Positions 34,364 through 42,836 of a DNA stretch of 64,000 bases are shown here, piece by piece. Source of the DNA: an uncultured Bacillota bacterium (GTDB taxonomy: Bacteria; Bacillota; Clostridia; Lachnospirales; CAG-274); the NCBI GenBank assembly GCA_958426775.1, contig CATZZP010000007.1:33730-97729 (forward strand), written 5' to 3'. The translations under genes and the position numbers were made by a program. Within the stretch, counting starts at the first letter, position 1. Each line of letters starts with the position of its first letter. The notes beneath the pieces were generated by a model. It saw only the letters and a list, made by a program, of their open reading frames with translations, did not search any database and had not been told where the DNA came from.

Positions 34364-35794
34364 TTATTCCTCCTCACTGCTTTCTACAACTTTTACCATT
34401 TCGCCGTCAGATAGGTAGTCATGACCTGACACAACAATATTGTCGCCCATACTTACACCTTCTGAAATTTCAATATATTCACCGTTATCTATACCTGTTT
34501 GTACAACAACCTTTTTAACCTTGTCACTGCCGTCCATTATATATACGTACTGCTCTGTTTCATTTTCCAGCACTGTATTTCTTTCAACAACAAAGGTATT
34601 CTCGCTTTTACTTTCTGTAAACTGTACACTTGCTACCATGCCCGTTTTAAGTGCTCCGTCGGTATTTTGAATTTCTACCTTAACAGGGTATGTACCTGTA
34701 CTGTCAGCAACACCGGTAATTGACTTAATGGTACCTTCCTTATCACCATCTACAGTATTAACAAACACCTTAACCTTGTCACCTACGGCAATTTTATTAA
34801 TAAGGGTTTCGCTTACGTTTACATCAACTGTTACTGTATCTACATCGGTAATTACCATAGGCACTGAGCTTTGACTAACCATATTGGTAATTTCAATATT
34901 CTTTTCAGACACTATACCTGAGCAAGGAGCAGTAACAACCGTATCCTTAAGCTGATCTCTTGCCTGCTGAAGAGATACGCTAACGGAATCTCTGTTTGCT
35001 ACAGCAGAATCAAGCCCTTTCTGTGCACTTGCCGCATTATCGGCTTTTGTATAATTATCATAAATTTCAAGGGACTCCTTTGCCTGATTGTATGAAATTT
35101 GAGCTTGTTCAAGCTGATTATTTGCTGTTGTCAAGCCAATCTCTGCCTGCTCATATCCGTTTTTAGCTTGAGTATAATTAAGCTCAATTGCGTCAAACTC
35201 GCTCTTAGAAATAACGCCTGCATCATACATTTGCTTATAGTCGCTGTATTTTTTTGATAGATCATCATAGCTTGTTTTCGCATTACTTAATGAAAGCTCT
35301 GCGTTTTCAACACCCTTTTGAGCACTGTTTAAAGACTTCTGAGCATTTTCAACAGCTGTAACAAGCTGTAGCCTTGCTGTCTGGGTCTGACCGCCGTCTG
35401 TTGCCTGTCTTAAGCTTTCCTGTGCACTTGATACACCCGCATTACCAACCTCAAGCTGGCTCTGTAAAGAGTCAATCTGATCTTGTAAATCCGACTTGTC
35501 TATAGTAAAGAGGGTCTGTCCTGCTTGAACATAATCGCCCTCCTCTACCATAATTTGCTCTACTCTACCTGAAATTTTAGGTGTAACATTAACCGTTTTG
35601 TTTGCTTCAATTTTACCTGCGTATGTAAGATACTTTTCAATTGTATCGGGTTTAAGCTCCATAACCTCAACCGCACTGTAATCAACCTCACTGTTACTTT
35701 CAGCCGCCGTTTCTTCACCGGATGAACAGCCCGTTAAGGCATTGCTTAATGCCAGAGATAATACAATCATAGGCAAAATAAACTTCTTTTTCAT
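34364..35794 (-). CDS. Efflux RND transporter periplasmic adaptor subunit (lipoprotein)
   Basis: This 476-residue membrane fusion protein has a lipoprotein signal peptide with lipobox LTGC near residue 23. A biotinyl-lipoyl half motif (GRVEQIMVEEGDYVQAGQTLF) follows, then a long coiled-coil hairpin rich in Ala/Gln (about residues 115-260), the second lipoyl half with VTAPCSGIVSEKN, and a beta-barrel domain. I start it at ATG 35794, behind GGAGG. It ends three bases before the RND gene starts. In a Gram-positive it would be anchored in the outer leaflet of the single membrane (inference). Confidence 0.92.
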   Translation of the reverse strand: MKKKFILPMIVLSLALSNALTGCSSGEETAAESNSEVDYSAVEVMELKPDTIEKYLTYAGKIEANKTVNVTPKISGRVEQIMVEEGDYVQAGQTLFTIDKSDLQDQIDSLQSQLEVGNAGVSSAQESLRQATDGGQTQTARLQLVTAVENAQKSLNSAQKGVENAELSLSNAKTSYDDLSKKYSDYKQMYDAGVISKSEFDAIELNYTQAKNGYEQAEIGLTTANNQLEQAQISYNQAKESLEIYDNYTKADNAASAQKGLDSAVANRDSVSVSLQQARDQLKDTVVTAPCSGIVSEKNIEITNMVSQSSVPMVITDVDTVTVDVNVSETLINKIAVGDKVKVFVNTVDGDKEGTIKSITGVADSTGTYPVKVEIQNTDGALKTGMVASVQFTESKSENTFVVERNTVLENETEQYVYIMDGSDKVKKVVVQTGIDNGEYIEISEGVSMGDNIVVSGHDYLSDGEMVKVVESSEEE

Positions 35795-35852
35795 TTTATT
35801 AACCTCCATTTTAAAACATACAAAATTATCTACGCAAAAATTTTTATTAAGT

Positions 35853-36794
35853 TTATAAATTTTTAAAGGATTTTAATAAGCAGTCACACCCCTTGTCAAA
35901 AAACTCTAATTTTTCATCACTTAATCCTGATAAAAATTCGATGAAGTATTGATTTGCAAAATTTCTTGCCTTATTGAGCATTTCCTCACCGAAAGGTGTA
36001 AGCCTTATATATACCTTTCGTCCGTCATCGTTAATTTTAGGATATTCCTTATACAGCAATCCCTTATCCACCATTTTTGAAATACTTATTGAAAGAGTAC
36101 TTCCGCTTGAACCCAAATGTTTTTCAAGCTTGGTTAAGTTATCTAAGCCGCTTGCCACACATAAAATCAAATGAAACTGATTTTGCGTTATACTGTATTG
36201 CAATTTAGTTCTTATTTCATCCAGCTTATGAATTTTTATACTTAAAATAAAGTAAACAAAATCCTTGGCAAGCTGTACAAGCTCTTCTCCGTAACAATCA
36301 AAATCCTCATCGCTTTCAAGCATAGTCGCAAATAAAGTGTCTTTAGCTTCAGTCGCCTTTACAAGATATGCTATACCCTCGCTGAAAAGCCTTTTACGAT
36401 CTTCCTCTACATTCTTAAAAAAATTGTTAATACCCTGCATTTGTACTCGACCGATTTTTTTAAAAATTTCTTTACCCTTATCGGATATATAAAAGTAAAC
36501 TCGTCTTCCGTCGTCCTTACCGTCAGGGTACTTTTTAACTACAAAGCCTTTTGCCACAAGCTTATTCATAATTATGGACAAAGTGCTTTTGCTTATTTTT
36601 AATATTGATGCCATTTCAGATATAGTGTTTACCTTTAAACATTCAAGCACAACCAGTATATCAAGCTGTCTTGTGCTCATTCCCTCAATACATTCACTTG
36701 TGCGTGCAAGCGTATTGCTTTGAGATTTAAATCTCCAGCCCATTCGGATAATTTTCTCCCATTTGGCTGAAACATCATAAACCTTATCTGTCAT
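35853..36794 (-). CDS. Tandem MarR-family regulator (two MarR domains in one chain)
   Basis: The protein has 313 residues, about twice the MarR length. Two winged-helix segments are visible: SKSTLSIIMNKLVAKGF with wing DDGRRVYFYIS near residue 75-110, and SGSTLSISISKMVDKGL with wing DDGRKVYIRLT near residue 235-270. It thus looks like a fused MarR dimer. I start it at ATG 36794, behind GGAGGTG. It is the first gene of the RND operon, and two perfect palindromes lie in its own promoter, so autoregulation and efflux control are likely. The ligand is unknown. Confidence 0.9.
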   Translation of the reverse strand: MTDKVYDVSAKWEKIIRMGWRFKSQSNTLARTSECIEGMSTRQLDILVVLECLKVNTISEMASILKISKSTLSIIMNKLVAKGFVVKKYPDGKDDGRRVYFYISDKGKEIFKKIGRVQMQGINNFFKNVEEDRKRLFSEGIAYLVKATEAKDTLFATMLESDEDFDCYGEELVQLAKDFVYFILSIKIHKLDEIRTKLQYSITQNQFHLILCVASGLDNLTKLEKHLGSSGSTLSISISKMVDKGLLYKEYPKINDDGRKVYIRLTPFGEEMLNKARNFANQYFIEFLSGLSDEKLEFFDKGCDCLLKSFKNL

Positions 36795-36816
36795 ATGGAC
36801 ACCTCCATTCATAATG

Positions 36817-36860
36817 TTTTATAGTAAAATTATTTTAAACTAAAACAGTTTTACTGTCAA
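36817..36860 (-). promoter_or_regulatory. Promoter and two palindromic operators of the marR-RND operon
   Basis: On the minus strand TTGACA (36855-36860) and TAAAAT (36832-36837) are 17 bases apart. TAAAAC-A-GTTTTA (36841-36853) fills the spacer as a perfect 6-1-6 palindrome. TTTTA-TAG-TAAAA (36817-36829) lies at the start of transcription. Binding of a MarR protein there would block RNA polymerase. Confidence 0.65.
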
Positions 36861-36969
36861 TCTTTTTTTGGTAACCTTAAACATTTTTTAATAATTTTTT
36901 TGGTTATATTGCATATAAGTCAATACTAATAACGTTTAAATAAATTTTTTCATATTTATCCGATAAAAA

Positions 36970-36993
36970 AATGCCGATTGATTAACCGGCATT
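36970..36993 (-). terminator. Terminator of the TSCPD gene
   Basis: AATGCCG and CGGCATT form the stem, followed on the minus strand by a T run. Confidence 0.7.
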
Positions 36994-37007
36994 AAAACTT
37001 TTATGTA

Positions 37008-37268
37008 TTATCTTTTTGAGGCTAAGGCTTCTTTTAGTGCCTTTGCAATCTGATCGGGACAGGAAGTTGCTTTAAGTCCGCAACGTATACCTTCTATTCT
37101 TTTTATTGCCTCCTCTGCCCTAACTCCTTTTAAAAGTGCCGTAATACCCTTTAGGTTACCGTCACATCCGCCTACAACCTCAACGCTTTCAATAGTGTTA
37201 TCCTCATTTAACTCCACTATTGTTTTCATAGAGCAAACTCCTTTGTTTTTGTACTCAAAACGCATCAT
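37008..37268 (-). CDS. TSCPD domain-containing protein (TIGR03905 type)
   Basis: This 86-residue protein belongs to a small family marked by the C-terminal motif TSCPDQIAKAL. It also has the GGCDGNLKGITALLKG segment and three conserved Cys (GGCDGN, IRCGLKATSCPD). In other proteins the TSCPD motif lies next to ribonucleotide reductase-like or metal-binding contexts, but the function of the stand-alone form is unknown. GGAGG precedes the ATG at 37268. It is a single gene with its own terminator. Confidence 0.85.
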   Translation of the reverse strand: MMRFEYKNKGVCSMKTIVELNEDNTIESVEVVGGCDGNLKGITALLKGVRAEEAIKRIEGIRCGLKATSCPDQIAKALKEALASKR

Positions 37269-37335
37269 TTATTCCTCCTATTTTAAATGTATTTAAAGTA
37301 ATATGTATATTTTTTACATTTTATTAAAATATGTA

Positions 37336-37364
37336 TTGACAAATTCAGCAAAATGTATTAATAT
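37336..37364 (+). promoter_or_regulatory. Predicted promoter of the small RNA
   Basis: TTGACA (37336-37341) and TAATAT (37359-37364) are 17 bases apart. The predicted start at 37371 is the first base of a perfect hairpin. Confidence 0.65.
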
Positions 37365-37370
37365 GTACTT

Positions 37371-37462
37371 ACAAGTTGTGGGGATGTGCAACTTGTAACC
37401 CAATCCTAAAATTTTTATAAACCCTTAAGGAAAATCGCCCAATTCGCCTTTGGGTGTTTTTT
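37371..37462 (+). ncRNA. Candidate free-standing small RNA of about 92 nucleotides
   Basis: The candidate begins with ACAAGTTG (37371-37378), which pairs perfectly with CAACTTGT (37389-37396) around a ten-base G-rich loop. The loop GGAT can pair with ATCC at 37403-37406, a possible pseudoknot. The 3' end is an intrinsic terminator: CGCCCAA with TTGGGTG (37436-37456) plus TTTTTT. It has its own consensus promoter, no start codon with a ribosome binding site, and no plus-strand gene after it until 38025. I could not match it to a known family. Confidence 0.6.
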
Positions 37463-37542
37463 CTTTTATGCAAAAATTTGTTGGAAATTTAAGGAATTGC
37501 CGATTTTATATCGACCCTTCCTTAAATATTCCGTCTTTAAAA

Positions 37543-37896
37543 TCAGCGGTTTCTTGTACCGTCTGTACCGTTGCCGCCAAACAAATCTCCTACACCGTTT
37601 GCAATAGAGTCTGCTGCCTCGCCTGCACCTCTTCCAATATCCTCAGCAGCATTACCCACATCATCTGCAGCATTTCCTATATTATCTCCTATATTATCAT
37701 TGTTGTCAACATTATTATCATCTATAATATCATTATTTGTTGTATCGTAATAATCACTTGTCATTTCATCAGTATAATAATAGTCTGATGTAGTTGTGCT
37801 TGTGTCTGTGTCAGTATTGTTATTATCTGTTCCGCAGGCAGTTAATGCCATTGTCAACGACAGTACAGTTAAAGTCAAAATTAATTTTGCTTTCAT
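37543..37896 (-). CDS. Asp/Asn/Thr-rich low-complexity lipoprotein
   Basis: This 117-residue protein has a lipoprotein signal peptide (KLILTLTVLSLTMALTAC, lipobox LTAC at about residue 21). A strongly acidic and Asn/Asp/Thr/Tyr-rich stretch of about 50 residues follows, then DDVGNAAEDIGRGAGEAADSI, a Gly/Ala amphipathic segment, and a basic tail. I do not recognise a domain. It is probably attached to the outer face of the membrane. AAGGAGG precedes its ATG. The small RNA transcribed just to its left ends before the gene's stop codon. Confidence 0.75.
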   Translation of the reverse strand: MKAKLILTLTVLSLTMALTACGTDNNNTDTDTSTTTSDYYYTDEMTSDYYDTTNNDIIDDNNVDNNDNIGDNIGNAADDVGNAAEDIGRGAGEAADSIANGVGDLFGGNGTDGTRNR

Positions 37897-38024
37897 TTTT
37901 ATCCTCCTTGCTTTAATTTACTGCAAGCTTATTATGTGTAATTTTACACAAATTATAATTGATAAAATTTGCCTATAGGTATATAATAAACTATAACATA
38001 ACCCTATTGAAAGGAGCTGGTATT

Positions 38025-39599
38025 ATGAGAAGATGCGGTATTTTATTGCACCCTACATCTCTTCCCGGTAAATACGGTATAGGTGACTTAGGTGAAACAG
38101 CTTATGGTTTTATTGATTATCTTGAAACGGCAGGTCAGAGTCTGTGGCAAATTTTGCCCTTAGGTCATACAGGCTTTGGTGACTCACCTTATCAAAGTTT
38201 TTCCGCCTTCGCCGGTAATCCTCTTATTATAAGCCCTGATTTACTTATAAAGGACAAGCTTTTAACTGATGATGACGTTAAAAATATTCCTGATTTTAGT
38301 GCTGACAAAGTTGACTTCGGCACAGTACAGATTTTTAAAGAGGCTCTTTTAAAAAAGGCTTATAACAGCTTTATACTTACAGCTAAGGATAACAAGGACT
38401 ACAAAAGCTTTTGCCGTAAAAACGCTTTCTGGCTTAATGACTATGCTTTATTTATGTCACTTAAAAATTATTTTATTCAAAAAAGAAAAAATGAGTTTGA
38501 AAGCAAGGAATATAAGGCATATTATAAGCTTATGCTCACCAAGCTTAGTGATAATGCCGTAAAAGACTGCTATTACGGTGCATGCTGGAATTCTTTTCCC
38601 GAAGGATTAAAAAAACGTGAACAATCAGAAATAAAAAAATACACAAAGCTTTTGAAAGATGAGATTGAATACTTTAAATTCGTTCAATTTATCTTTTTTG
38701 AACAGTGGACAAACCTAAAAAGCTATGCCAACAAAAAGGGCATAAGCATAATAGGAGATATACCTATTTTTGTTGCCGCTGACAGTGCCGACACCTGGGC
38801 TGAAAGAGAGCTTTTTCATATTAACGAAAAAGGCTTTCCTACAGAGGTTGCGGGTGTACCGCCTGATTATTTCAGCAAACTGGGACAGCTTTGGGGCAAC
38901 CCTCTTTACAATTGGGCATATCACAAGGACACTAACTACGACTGGTGGGTTAAACGTGTAGAAAGCGTACTTAAATTAGTTGATATAGTACGTATTGACC
39001 ACTTCCGTGCCTTTGAAAGTTACTGGTCAATACCCTATGGCTCAAAGGACGCCATTAAGGGAAAATGGAAAAAGGGTCCTGGTGCCGAGCTGTTTAAGGC
39101 TATTGAGGACAAGCTGGGTACTCTGAATATTATTGCAGAGGATTTAGGTGACCTTAATCCTGAGGTGCATATACTCCGTGACAAGCTTGGTCTGCCCGGT
39201 ATGAAAATATTGCAGTTTGCCTTTGATAACGAGGGCAACGAATACCTTCCCCACAACTATACATCGGATAATTATGTTGTATACACAGGCACTCACGATA
39301 ACGATACAACAAAAGGTTGGTACGAAAGCACTAACGACAGCTGTCGTGACTATGCAAGACGGCTTATGAACGTTTCCGGTAATGATATAAGCTGGGATTT
39401 AATACGACTTGCTATATCAAGCAATGCAAAATACTGTATTATTCCTGTACAAGATGTACTTTGCCTCGGCAGTGAAGCAAGAATGAATACTCCCGGCAAG
39501 CCCGAGGACAACTGGCAATTCCGTATTGCATCTGATGCACTTACCGAAGAAAATGCAGATGGTTTAAAATACTTATGCAGGCTTTATAACAGGCATTAA
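38025..39599 (+). CDS. malQ: 4-alpha-glucanotransferase (amylomaltase)
   Basis: MalQ transfers 4-alpha-glucan segments between maltodextrins and releases glucose. The 524 residues from ATG 38025 (AAAGGAG upstream) match glycoside hydrolase family 77. Early segments include RRCGILLHPTSLPGKYGIGDLG and SLWQILPLGHTGFGDSPYQ. The nucleophile Asp lies in VRIDHFRAFESYWSIP, the acid Glu in IIAEDLGDL, and the third Asp in YTGTHDNDTTKGW. The enzyme links glycogen or starch use to glycolysis in the cytoplasm. The 22-residue longer frame at 37959 has no ribosome binding site. Confidence 0.96.
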   Translation: MRRCGILLHPTSLPGKYGIGDLGETAYGFIDYLETAGQSLWQILPLGHTGFGDSPYQSFSAFAGNPLIISPDLLIKDKLLTDDDVKNIPDFSADKVDFGTVQIFKEALLKKAYNSFILTAKDNKDYKSFCRKNAFWLNDYALFMSLKNYFIQKRKNEFESKEYKAYYKLMLTKLSDNAVKDCYYGACWNSFPEGLKKREQSEIKKYTKLLKDEIEYFKFVQFIFFEQWTNLKSYANKKGISIIGDIPIFVAADSADTWAERELFHINEKGFPTEVAGVPPDYFSKLGQLWGNPLYNWAYHKDTNYDWWVKRVESVLKLVDIVRIDHFRAFESYWSIPYGSKDAIKGKWKKGPGAELFKAIEDKLGTLNIIAEDLGDLNPEVHILRDKLGLPGMKILQFAFDNEGNEYLPHNYTSDNYVVYTGTHDNDTTKGWYESTNDSCRDYARRLMNVSGNDISWDLIRLAISSNAKYCIIPVQDVLCLGSEARMNTPGKPEDNWQFRIASDALTEENADGLKYLCRLYNRH

Positions 39600-39617
39600 G
39601 CAAAAAGGATTGATGTT

Positions 39618-40058
39618 ATGATTAAATATGAAATTATTGAAAAACGAGCAAAATTCGGCAAGGGCTTAAGTAACAGAATAAGAATGGGATGTACCTTGGA
39701 AAGCTTTGACTACGAACCAAGAACGGCAAGAAGCTATGATACCAAAGCAGAAGCCGAAAAGGAGTTTGCCAAAATTAAAACCCGTATAGAAAAAATGGGC
39801 AGATACAAAAATACATACTATGTTGTTACTGAATATTATCTTCAAAAAACCGGATATAACCACAAAGATAATTTTTTTGAATGTATTAAAATTTACAAGC
39901 TTTCTCCAATTATAATCAAGCTTTTGGACCTTACCAACAACAAAATTATAAAGGTAGCTGACAATATCCCCGACATTGAAAGAACATGGGTAAACTTGTC
40001 TATCAAAAACCAGAATACAGATTATAAAATTATTTTGCCTGATGATATTTACTATTAA
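39618..40058 (+). CDS. Hypothetical protein downstream of malQ
   Basis: I do not recognise this 146-residue protein. It is basic and Lys/Tyr/Ile-rich. A KAEAEKEFAKIKTRIEKMG helix lies in the middle, and there is no signal peptide or membrane helix. It begins 18 bases after malQ, behind AAAGGATTGATG, and ends at a terminator, so it is probably co-transcribed with malQ. The codon use resembles its neighbours, so it is likely a real gene. Confidence 0.7.
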   Translation: MIKYEIIEKRAKFGKGLSNRIRMGCTLESFDYEPRTARSYDTKAEAEKEFAKIKTRIEKMGRYKNTYYVVTEYYLQKTGYNHKDNFFECIKIYKLSPIIIKLLDLTNNKIIKVADNIPDIERTWVNLSIKNQNTDYKIILPDDIYY

Positions 40059-40060
40059 AA

Positions 40061-40088
40061 AGAGAAGCCAAATCGGCTTCTTTTTTTA
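40061..40088 (+). terminator. Terminator after the malQ-hypothetical unit
   Basis: AGAAGCC and GGCTTCT form the stem, followed by a run of T residues. Confidence 0.75.
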
Positions 40089-40090
40089 TA

Positions 40091-40117
40091 AAAAAAGGGT
40101 GCCACTTTGTGACACCC
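40091..40117 (-). terminator. Terminator of the HD-domain gene
   Basis: On the minus strand GGGTGTCAC and GTGGCACCC form the stem and a T run follows. It lies back to back with the preceding terminator. Confidence 0.7.
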
Positions 40118-40137
40118 CCAATTCATATAGTTTAAGC

Positions 40138-40668
40138 TCAATTGTTGCCAAAAGCAAAAACCTTAACCACCTTATTTGCAAAGTAGCTACCCCACTGATA
40201 ACACACCTCTAAGGTTGCTGCATATTTATCTGCAAGAGTAACTGCTATAGACTCCTTATACTTAGGCATACCCTTATATAAAGGCCACATATGCTTTAAA
40301 ATTGCATCCTCCTCATGAGGAGTAAGTTCTACCATATTTTTAGCATTTTCAAGGGCAAGCTTAGGATGATAAAAAGCATGTAACTCAGGTGTTTCATCTG
40401 TATGCCAGTCATAATGGAAAAGGTCATGTAAAAGACCTGCTCTTGCTGACTGCTGTGGATTTGCACCGATTACACTACCTATGCGATAGCTGTAATATGC
40501 AACATTAATGCTGTGCTGTAATCTGGAGGTTCTGAAATGCTGTTCAAAATTATCAAGCTCTTTAACCATATCATATTCCATAAGGTCATTTACATAGGAA
40601 TTAAATTCAACAGCATACTTATTGGTGGTGTCGTCAAGATGTACTCTTGAGCCCAACGCTTTTTGCAT
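40138..40668 (-). CDS. HD domain-containing phosphohydrolase
   Basis: This 176-residue protein has the metal-binding HD pattern: the first His in SRLQHSINVAYYSYRIG near residue 52, the doublet in GLLHDLFHYDWH near residue 80, and the last Asp in VTLADKYAATLE near residue 147. Members hydrolyse phosphate esters such as (p)ppGpp or nucleotides; the substrate here is not clear. It stands alone on the minus strand behind AAAGGAG, followed by its terminator. Confidence 0.87.
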   Translation of the reverse strand: MQKALGSRVHLDDTTNKYAVEFNSYVNDLMEYDMVKELDNFEQHFRTSRLQHSINVAYYSYRIGSVIGANPQQSARAGLLHDLFHYDWHTDETPELHAFYHPKLALENAKNMVELTPHEEDAILKHMWPLYKGMPKYKESIAVTLADKYAATLEVCYQWGSYFANKVVKVFAFGNN

Positions 40669-40781
40669 AAAATAATTCTCCTTTATAGATACATAACAAC
40701 TTTTATTTCAAATTAATTATATCATTTATATGATGTAAATACAATAACAATTTTTGTAAAAAAAATTAAGTTTTTTGTATA

Positions 40782-41453
40782 TTACTCTTCTTCTGTTTTA
40801 GCTTCATCAATATTCTGACCGTCTACAAGACCCAAGCGTTTCATTTCATCATACTTGTCTGTATCCATTTCAGGCACGTACTTTCTGAATATTTTCATAA
40901 ACATAAATGAAGTAATAAAGCCATAGGCACCTGCACAAACAAGAAAGGACATAGGCCACCTCAGCACCATAAAATATATTGCCGCAAGTAAGGCAAGACA
41001 GGTTATTGAAGTAAAGAAATGCCTTATTGACCACATAAAGCTTGTAGCTAAAAGCTGAAAGAACTTAAGCTTAAAGCGTGAAAGCACTGGGTAAACAAAT
41101 ACAAGCTGTAATATTACAACTGCAAGTATTACAAACTGAATAGGATATAGTATTGAGCTTGCAGGTAAAGCATATATATTTACGGATAGTATAAAAATAG
41201 CTATTCCATATATAATTGTTGCACCTGTTGCCTGAAAAAAGTTTTGTCTGAAGCTACGGAAAAAATCCTTTGACACATAGCCCTCTCTGTGAGAAATTTC
41301 TCTTGTTGTAACATAGTACATAGCTGTTGTAGATGCACCTACGGTAATAAGCGGTAAGCTTGTGATAGTCCAAAGTAAGGTAAGAATCATCATATCAGCT
41401 AAAATTGTACCATACTTATAAAATTTACTGTCAAGGTTAAAAAAATTACGCAT
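40782..41453 (-). CDS. DUF624/YesL family membrane protein
   Basis: This 223-residue protein has about five or six membrane helices (ILADMMILTLLWTITSLPL first, then VILAVVILQLVFVYPVL and others). It shows the family's GASTTAMYYVTTR motif near residue 40 and a YVSKDFFRSFRQNF segment. YesL proteins are often next to sugar ABC transporters, but no such gene is near. It ends with an acidic tail. The function is unknown. AAGGAGG precedes the start. Confidence 0.85.
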   Translation of the reverse strand: MRNFFNLDSKFYKYGTILADMMILTLLWTITSLPLITVGASTTAMYYVTTREISHREGYVSKDFFRSFRQNFFQATGATIIYGIAIFILSVNIYALPASSILYPIQFVILAVVILQLVFVYPVLSRFKLKFFQLLATSFMWSIRHFFTSITCLALLAAIYFMVLRWPMSFLVCAGAYGFITSFMFMKIFRKYVPEMDTDKYDEMKRLGLVDGQNIDEAKTEEE

Positions 41454-41559
41454 ATTTTTGCCTCCTTAATATTATAAATTATACAGGAAAATATACAACA
41501 TATCAATATTAAAGTTTGAATAAAATCTTAAGGAATAGTTAAAACAAGGGGGTTATTAT

Positions 41560-42795
41560 TTGGAAATAACAGAAATAAACGTAAATGAAAGGCTTGGTTC
41601 ACTTAAGGTTGAGGTATACGATGCAACCATTGCCAAGCCTGTTGTAGGGGCGTCTGTAATTGTAAGTATGCCCAACACAGGAAATGTAATTGAGGAGCTT
41701 TTTACAGATAATTCAGGGCAAACACCCATAATTCAGTTACCTGCACCGCCTGAAATATACTCTCTCGAGGAGTTCTCTGACCAGAAACCCTACAGCGAAT
41801 ACAACCTGCTTATAAGTGCAGAGGGCTACAGAGATGAAAATGTAACAGGTGTGCAAATATTTGCAGGCTCTATAGCACTACAAAAGGTTTTCTTAGGCAG
41901 AGGACTGCAGGATATTACCGTAACACCGCCTGTATTATGGGGTGACTATCCGGAAAAAATTCCTGAAGAGGAGGTAAAGGAGCTGCCTCCCGAAACAGGC
42001 TTTGTTGTTTTAGACAGAGTTGTTATACCTGAAATTGTGGTGGTTCATTCAGGTGTACCCGGCTCTAATGCACAAAATTACTATGTACCATATAAGGATT
42101 ATATTAAAAATGTAACTTCAAGCGAGATTTACTCAACCTGGCCTGTAGAAGCAATTAAAGCAAATGTACTTGCAATTAACTCCTTCACCCTTAACAGGGT
42201 TTTCACAGAATGGTACAGAAACAGAGGCTATGACTTTACAATTACAAACAGCACACGCTATGACCAGTACTTCAGCTACGGCAGAACTATATATGAGTCC
42301 ATAAGCAATATTGTTGATGACCTTTTTACTACCTATATAAAACGTGAGGGACAAAGACAGCCCCTCTTCGCACAATACTGTGACGGCAAAAATGTGCAAT
42401 GTCCGGGTTGGATGACTCAATGGGGAAGTGCTCAGCTTGCCGAACAGGGCTTATCAGCTATAGAAATTTTAAGACATTTCTACGGAAATGACATTTATCT
42501 TGCTGAGGCTGAAAAGGTTACAGGTATACCTATAAGCTACCCCGGAGAGCCACTTACCTTAGGTAGCAGCGGGGAAGATGTTCGTACTATACAACGACAG
42601 CTTAACGCTATTGCAAACACCTATTCAGCCATACCTAAGATAAGAGTTGACGGTGTTTACGGTAATAACACAAGGGCAGCCGTAGAGGCATTTCAACAAA
42701 TATTTGACCTGCCTGTAACAGGAGTTGTAGATTTTGCAACCTGGTATGATATAAGCCAGCTTTATGTAGCTATTGAACAGCTTGCCGAGCTGTAA
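41560..42795 (+). CDS. SpoIID/LytB-domain protein with C-terminal peptidoglycan-binding domain
   Basis: This 411-residue protein starts at TTG 41560, seven bases after GGGGG. The N-terminal 130 residues form a beta-sandwich-like region (SLKVEVYDATIAKPVVGASV). A SpoIID-type domain follows, with TSSEIYSTWPVEAIKANVLAINSFT, which keeps the Glu that is catalytic in SpoIID lytic transglycosylases. A peptidoglycan-binding repeat ends it (LGSSGEDVRTIQRQLNAI and VDGVYGNNTRAAVEAFQ). There is no signal peptide, which is odd for a wall enzyme. It could act in spore wall remodelling from the mother cell or after lysis (inference). Confidence 0.82.
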   Translation: MEITEINVNERLGSLKVEVYDATIAKPVVGASVIVSMPNTGNVIEELFTDNSGQTPIIQLPAPPEIYSLEEFSDQKPYSEYNLLISAEGYRDENVTGVQIFAGSIALQKVFLGRGLQDITVTPPVLWGDYPEKIPEEEVKELPPETGFVVLDRVVIPEIVVVHSGVPGSNAQNYYVPYKDYIKNVTSSEIYSTWPVEAIKANVLAINSFTLNRVFTEWYRNRGYDFTITNSTRYDQYFSYGRTIYESISNIVDDLFTTYIKREGQRQPLFAQYCDGKNVQCPGWMTQWGSAQLAEQGLSAIEILRHFYGNDIYLAEAEKVTGIPISYPGEPLTLGSSGEDVRTIQRQLNAIANTYSAIPKIRVDGVYGNNTRAAVEAFQQIFDLPVTGVVDFATWYDISQLYVAIEQLAEL

Positions 42796-42801
42796 AAAAA
42801 T

Positions 42802-42833
42802 AGGAGTATCGCAAAACCTGTGATACTCCTTTT
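42802..42833. terminator. Bidirectional terminator between the SpoIID-like gene and yjbQ
   Basis: AGGAGTATC and GATACTCCT form the stem with A and T runs on the two sides. Confidence 0.75.
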
Positions 42834-42836
42834 TCA

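Noticed and set aside
37450..37788. Plus-strand frame of about 112 residues overlapping the lipoprotein gene
   Set aside because: It starts in the terminator of the small RNA and reads the antisense of the low-complexity lipoprotein, giving a Cys/Ile-rich product without family features.
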